Shown piece after piece: positions 49,746 through 53,131 of a stretch of DNA of 53,131 nucleotides. Every line of letters begins with the position of its first letter. Position 1 is the first letter of the stretch. Position numbers and translations under genes: made by a program. The notes beneath the pieces are model-generated. The model saw only the letters and a list, made by a program, of their open reading frames with translations, was not told the origin of the DNA and made no database searches. Source of the stretch: an uncultured Chloroflexota bacterium (GTDB taxonomy: Bacteria; Chloroflexota; Dehalococcoidia; CAUJGQ01); assembly GCA_937879875.1 (NCBI GenBank), contig CALFMN010000106.1, positions 1 through 53,131 of the forward strand. Reading direction: 5' to 3'.

Positions 49746-49774
49746 GTCTCCTCCGTCAACCGGCGTTCGCGGCA

Positions 49775-49780
49775 AGTATA
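49775..49780 (-). promoter_or_regulatory. Predicted -10 of the RDD-membrane protein operon
   Basis: TATACT on the minus strand, 29 bases before the GTG at 49745. No clear -35. Confidence 0.4.
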
Positions 49781-49833
49781 GCATCCGCCGATCGGGCGAC
49801 CGCGGCGTGAGGGTGTATCCCGAACGCTGTGAC

Positions 49834-51597
49834 TCACAGCTCAGTCTCGCGTGCGTCCAGCGAGGTGACTTCGAAGCGCTCGCCCGTCTGATGGATGATC
49901 TTGATCGTCGGCGTGGCGCGCTCGTGGACTGCAGCCTCACCGGCAAGGCCCAGCCGGCTGGTCAGCACCTGCGCCGCCGAGAACGACCGGCGGTTCGCCT
50001 CCGCGAGGCCGAGCGGCCGGGCGATGCGCTCCTCGAGGGCCACCTGGGCGATGGCGTTGAGACCGTGTCGGTCCAGCATGTCGATCAGCAGGCCGAGCGG
50101 TGCGGCGTCGCCGCTGAACATCGGAAGCTGGCGGGCGGCGGTGCGGCGCACAGCCTGCTCCAGACCGAGCGGATCGATCACCCCCGACAGCTCCGCGAAA
50201 AAGAGGTTCAATAGCGGACGGACGGCCAATTCACCCACCAGCGCTTCGAGGTCGGCCTCGGCGCCATCGGCCGGCGTATCGAAAAAACCCTTGACGTAGG
50301 CGAGCCGCTCGTTGGCGATCAGCGGCCCGGCCGGTCCGTAGACCAGCTTGGCGTGCGGATTGCGGATCTCCGCGTCGATCCAGACGATGACGTCCGACTG
50401 CATGCAGTCGAGGCTGGCATGCATCAGCCGCCCGCGTTGGCCAGGCGCTGCTCCGCCCACGGCCACGGCCGGCAGCCCGGCTGCCCGCGCCGCCTCGAGG
50501 ATGCCGGGAGAGTCGCCCGCGAACAGGGCAACTTCGTCGACGAGCCTGGTGGCGGAGAGCTCATCGCGCAGCACGCGGGCATGCGCCGCAAGGGTATCGG
50601 AGCTTTCGCCCGCGATGAGCGCCACGCCGAGCGTGAGGCCGCGCGCCTGCTTCTGCGCGGCGAGCTCGCCAAGATTGGCATACTCGCGGCAGTGGTTGGT
50701 GTTTTCGACAAACCAGGCGTTGACGACCTCTTCCACGGGGAAGCGCCGCGGCCGGAAGAGCGCCGGATGGACGGGCCGGCGCGACTTCACCACCAGGACG
50801 GTCGCGCTCGTGCGGGCCAGTGCAGCAAGCGGCAAGGCGCCCAGGTCCGACTCGCGCCGCGAGCTGCCGACGCGCGCGCCAAGCACCAGCACGTCATGCC
50901 GCTCAGCCTCGGCCAGTACGGCGTCCTCCGCCGAGCCGGCGGCGACGCTGGAGGTGCGCAGCCGGGGCGCATCGGCCGACCGCGCCACGAGCGACTGGAA
51001 CAGCCGCTGTTCCTGTTGGCGCAACGCCGGCTCGCCGCCGGGGACATCGACGTGCATCACGGTGACCGCGGCGCCGTGGGTTCGAGCGATACGCAGCGCG
51101 ACGTCGAGCGCCGCCTCGGCGTGCGGACCGCCGCGGGCCGAGACCAGCAGGCTGCGCGGCTCGGCTGTCCGGCCTGGCCGCGCGAAGATCGTATCGCAGA
51201 CCGGCGCGGCCACGAGGCCTCGGTACGGTTCCTCGGCCAGCAGCGCGCGGATTTCGTCCCCGCGCTCCGGCAGCGCTATGATCAGCACGTCGCCGTCACC
51301 GCTCACGGCTTCGTGGATCCCTTCCAGCAAGGAATCGGCCGCGCGCACAACGGTTTCATGGGAGACGGAGCCGAGGCGCTCGCGCGCGAGTGCACGGAGC
51401 TGGCGACGGGCGGCCCGCGCCGCCGTGGTGGGGCCGGCGAGGTCGTGGCCGCGCGGCACCGGCACGACCGCCAGCAGCACGACGGAGCCGGCAGCGCCGG
51501 CGAGATCGCTCGCCAGGGTGAGCGTGCCCGCCGCGTCGACGCCGGGCAGGACAGGCACCACGACACGCGGCGCCGAAGGACGTACCAGCGCGGTCAT
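49834..51597 (-). CDS. Two universal-stress domains fused to a GpgS-like glycosyltransferase
   Basis: The protein has 587 residues. Residues about 10-130 and 140-265 are two Usp domains (VVVPVLPGVDAAGTL; RSLLVSARGGPHAEAALDVA, ending VLVVKSRRP). From about residue 275 a domain like glucosyl-3-phosphoglycerate synthase follows: NAWFVENTNHCREYANLGEL, then SDVIVWIDAEIRN (the metal-binding acidic motif as DAE rather than DAD) and YVKGFFDTP. GpgS makes the precursor of glucosylglycerate, a compatible solute and lipopolysaccharide starter. Fusion to stress-sensing domains suggests control by ATP or stress. ATG 51597 follows GGAG; a TATGGT box is 35 bases upstream. Confidence 0.78.
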   Translation of the reverse strand: MTALVRPSAPRVVVPVLPGVDAAGTLTLASDLAGAAGSVVLLAVVPVPRGHDLAGPTTAARAARRQLRALARERLGSVSHETVVRAADSLLEGIHEAVSGDGDVLIIALPERGDEIRALLAEEPYRGLVAAPVCDTIFARPGRTAEPRSLLVSARGGPHAEAALDVALRIARTHGAAVTVMHVDVPGGEPALRQQEQRLFQSLVARSADAPRLRTSSVAAGSAEDAVLAEAERHDVLVLGARVGSSRRESDLGALPLAALARTSATVLVVKSRRPVHPALFRPRRFPVEEVVNAWFVENTNHCREYANLGELAAQKQARGLTLGVALIAGESSDTLAAHARVLRDELSATRLVDEVALFAGDSPGILEAARAAGLPAVAVGGAAPGQRGRLMHASLDCMQSDVIVWIDAEIRNPHAKLVYGPAGPLIANERLAYVKGFFDTPADGAEADLEALVGELAVRPLLNLFFAELSGVIDPLGLEQAVRRTAARQLPMFSGDAAPLGLLIDMLDRHGLNAIAQVALEERIARPLGLAEANRRSFSAAQVLTSRLGLAGEAAVHERATPTIKIIHQTGERFEVTSLDARETEL

Positions 51598-52873
51598 GCA
51601 GGGCTCCGACCACCGGCGGCTGCGGGGATGGTACCATAGCGGCTCCGCTCTGCCCTCGCCCGAAGGGAGTGAACCCGGTTCGCCTCCGCGGGCGCGGCGG
51701 CAGACGATCGCCGCGCTGCTGTTGCTCGTAGCCGCGTTGTGGATCGCGCCGTTGATCGCGGCGGGGGCCGTTGCCGGCCTCTCCGGGTCGGGCGATGACT
51801 TCAATCTCGTGCACTGGGAGTTGTCCCGCCTGACCGGCTTCGCGCTCAACCGGCTGTCCGGCAGCGTGGCGAGCCGTGCCGCCTCGAACGACGAGGTGCT
51901 GCGCTACTTCGATCTGCTGCGCCAGGCTCGCGCCGCGCGCCGCCCTGCACTTGCCGGCGATGCGGCCGGAGCCGACCGCGCGGCGGCGCTCCGAGCGCAG
52001 GCGGAGCGGCTGCGGCCGCTGGTGGAGGCGCGTTTCGAGGACGCCGTTGCGCACGCGGCGCGCGGCGCCGGGCTGGTGCAGCGCCTGCCGATTTTCGGCG
52101 ATGTCACGTTCGTCTGGCCGCCGCCCGCCGCTGGTTTGACCGTTCCGCCGCACATCCTGATCAGCTCACCGCGCGACCGCATCGCATTGGAAAGTACGCA
52201 ACTGCTGCGCAGCGATCTCAGCGCCGCGGACGCGGCGCGGATCGAGCACAACGCCGAAAAGGGCGGCCAGGTCAGCGCGTTGGTGGACCAGATCGGCGGC
52301 CTCAGCGCCTGGCCCAGCATCGTCGATCAGGACGACTCGCCGCTGGGCGTGATGCAGACGATGGCGCACGAGTGGATGCACGCCTATCTCGTCTTTCATC
52401 CGCTGGGCGCCCGTTATGGGCAGAGCAGCGATTTGACGCTGATCAACGAAACGGTCGCTAACCTGGTGGGCCGAGAGCTGGGCAGCACGGCCTACGCCAG
52501 TCTCGGTCTGCCCCCTCAGGCCACGCCCCAGCCGGCTCCGCCGAACGCGCTCGATTTCAACAAGACGATGCACGACCTGCGGCTGGAGGTCGATCGGTTG
52601 CTGGCGCAGGGCAAGATCGATGAGGCCGAACAGCGTATGAACGACACGCAAAAGCTGCTCGCCGAAAATGGCTACCCGATCCGCCGCATCAATCAGGCCT
52701 ACTTCGCCTTTTACGGTTCATACGGCGACAGCCCGCAGGCATCGAGCCCCCTGGGCAACGAGATCGAGACACTGCGCCGCGAGAGTTCCAGCCTCGCCAC
52801 GTTCGTTCAGCGCGTGCAGAACGTCGACAGCAGGGCCGATCTGGAGCGGCTGTTGCAAAAGCGCGGCGGCTGA
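51596..52873 (+). CDS. Membrane-anchored zinc metalloprotease-like protein (HEWMH)
   Basis: The protein has up to 425 residues. One membrane helix lies at about residues 37-60 (TIAALLLLVAALWIAPLIAA). The zinc motif HEWMH (HExxH) sits in VMQTMAHEWMHAYLVFH, with a third ligand likely in NETVANLVGREL. The C-terminal ~130 residues are helical. The only in-frame ATG before the helix is 51596, sharing the CATG with the divergent Usp gene; its ribosome-binding site is weak, so the true start may be a non-ATG codon further on. It resembles bacterial aminopeptidase-like zinc proteins; the substrate is unknown. Confidence 0.75.
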   Translation: MQGSDHRRLRGWYHSGSALPSPEGSEPGSPPRARRQTIAALLLLVAALWIAPLIAAGAVAGLSGSGDDFNLVHWELSRLTGFALNRLSGSVASRAASNDEVLRYFDLLRQARAARRPALAGDAAGADRAAALRAQAERLRPLVEARFEDAVAHAARGAGLVQRLPIFGDVTFVWPPPAAGLTVPPHILISSPRDRIALESTQLLRSDLSAADAARIEHNAEKGGQVSALVDQIGGLSAWPSIVDQDDSPLGVMQTMAHEWMHAYLVFHPLGARYGQSSDLTLINETVANLVGRELGSTAYASLGLPPQATPQPAPPNALDFNKTMHDLRLEVDRLLAQGKIDEAEQRMNDTQKLLAENGYPIRRINQAYFAFYGSYGDSPQASSPLGNEIETLRRESSSLATFVQRVQNVDSRADLERLLQKRGG

Positions 52874-52879
52874 GGCGCT

Positions 52880-53068
52880 CGCCCTCACCCCCTCCCCTCT
52901 CCCAATCGTCCAGATCGCGCGGAGCGCGATGTCGGATGGCGAGGGGCGATCCGGCGGTGCTAACGCGAAGCGGCGTCGGGTTAACCGTTCAGTAATCGGA
53001 ACGCTTCGTGCGCGATCGTCTCCCTCTCCCAATCTTGGGAGAAGGAGACAGGAGAGGATGAGGGCCGA
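52880..53068. repeat. Two-hairpin intergenic repeat, copy R4
   Basis: About 189 bp, with outer arms GCCCTCACC / GATGAGGGC, a right hairpin in CCCTCTCCCAATCTTGGGAG and central GTTAACC. The left hairpin is longer because of an inserted palindromic segment containing ATCGCGCGGAGCGCGAT. It directly follows the metalloprotease stop. Beyond it only 60 bases remain in the window, with TACAAT at 53086-53091 as a possible -10 of a gene outside. Confidence 0.82.
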
Positions 53069-53131
53069 CGGCCACGGCAAACGTTTACAATACTGCGGGT
53101 GCGGCTCGGAAGAGTGCCGCTGCGGAACGAG

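Noticed and set aside
50348..51595. Extension of the zinc protease frame about 400 codons upstream
   Set aside because: It runs antisense through the Usp-glycosyltransferase gene and is Ser/Arg-rich without structure; only the part after 51596 is protein-like.
1..53131. tRNA or rRNA genes
   Set aside because: No cloverleaf-like segment with a T-loop GTTCRANNC pattern in proper context or rRNA-like stretch was recognised by eye; a covariance search would be needed to exclude them.

Overview
This is a very GC-rich, gene-dense chromosomal window with many GTG starts, 4-base ATGA/GTGA overlaps, Tat-type lipoprotein substrate-binding proteins and expanded families for aromatic or xenobiotic catabolism. 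Gene content and the abundant GC-rich two-hairpin intergenic repeats fit a terrestrial member of the Chloroflexota best; a deep-branching actinobacterial-type lineage is the main alternative. This is inference: there is no rRNA or other strong phylogenetic marker here except RuvB, CoaE and the citrate synthases. I saw no tRNA, rRNA, CRISPR array, phage or transposase gene.

Layout. 0.1-2.5 kb: a beta-lactamase-fold serine hydrolase and an NAD-dependent epimerase. 2.6-22.3 kb: a catabolic island made of three operons, each carrying one paralogous peptide/opine-type substrate-binding protein and each facing a LysR regulator or its remnant. Operon A (minus) is ligB-type extradiol dioxygenase, amidohydrolase, Rieske oxygenase and binding protein 1; it faces a truncated LysR start at 8361. 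Operon B (plus) is dppB, dppC and binding protein 2, facing an intact LysR. Operon C (plus) is flavin reductase, HpaB-type monooxygenase, thiamine-diphosphate enzyme, binding protein 3 and amidohydrolase, facing the second intact LysR. Together they suggest uptake, hydroxylation, ring cleavage and hydrolysis of aromatic substrates. 22.3-29.2 kb: two minus-strand, tightly overlapped operons (internally duplicated membrane protein / gluconate-dehydrogenase-like subunit / GMC flavoprotein / small ORF; and a PoxB-like enzyme / enolase-superfamily enzyme / small membrane protein).

29.6-34.8 kb: PsiE-like protein, a SAF-domain dehydrogenase, then a compact three-gene cassette of SAM methyltransferase, ATP-dependent RNA ligase and HD-polynucleotide kinase (31712-34235). 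It reads as a complete RNA break-repair pathway and is the most interesting system in the window. A broken short-chain dehydrogenase follows. 34.8-37.6 kb: two divergent citrate synthase paralogues sharing a control region, one co-transcribed with a small helix-turn-helix protein. 37.7-53.1 kb: housekeeping and envelope genes: a 22-residue hydrophobic peptide, SppA-like protease, degenerate GGDEF protein, ABC-2 exporter, RuvB, DinB-like protein, short-chain dehydrogenase, CoaE, lipoprotein, RDD protein, a Usp-Usp-glycosyltransferase fusion and a membrane-anchored zinc protease.

Non-coding structure is rich. There are four copies of a ~165-bp two-hairpin element at gene ends, a second dispersed palindromic repeat (one copy invaded by a tandem repeat), several perfect long inverted repeats, and a 54-bp upstream module shared by two genes 45 kb apart at identical distance from their predicted -10 boxes.
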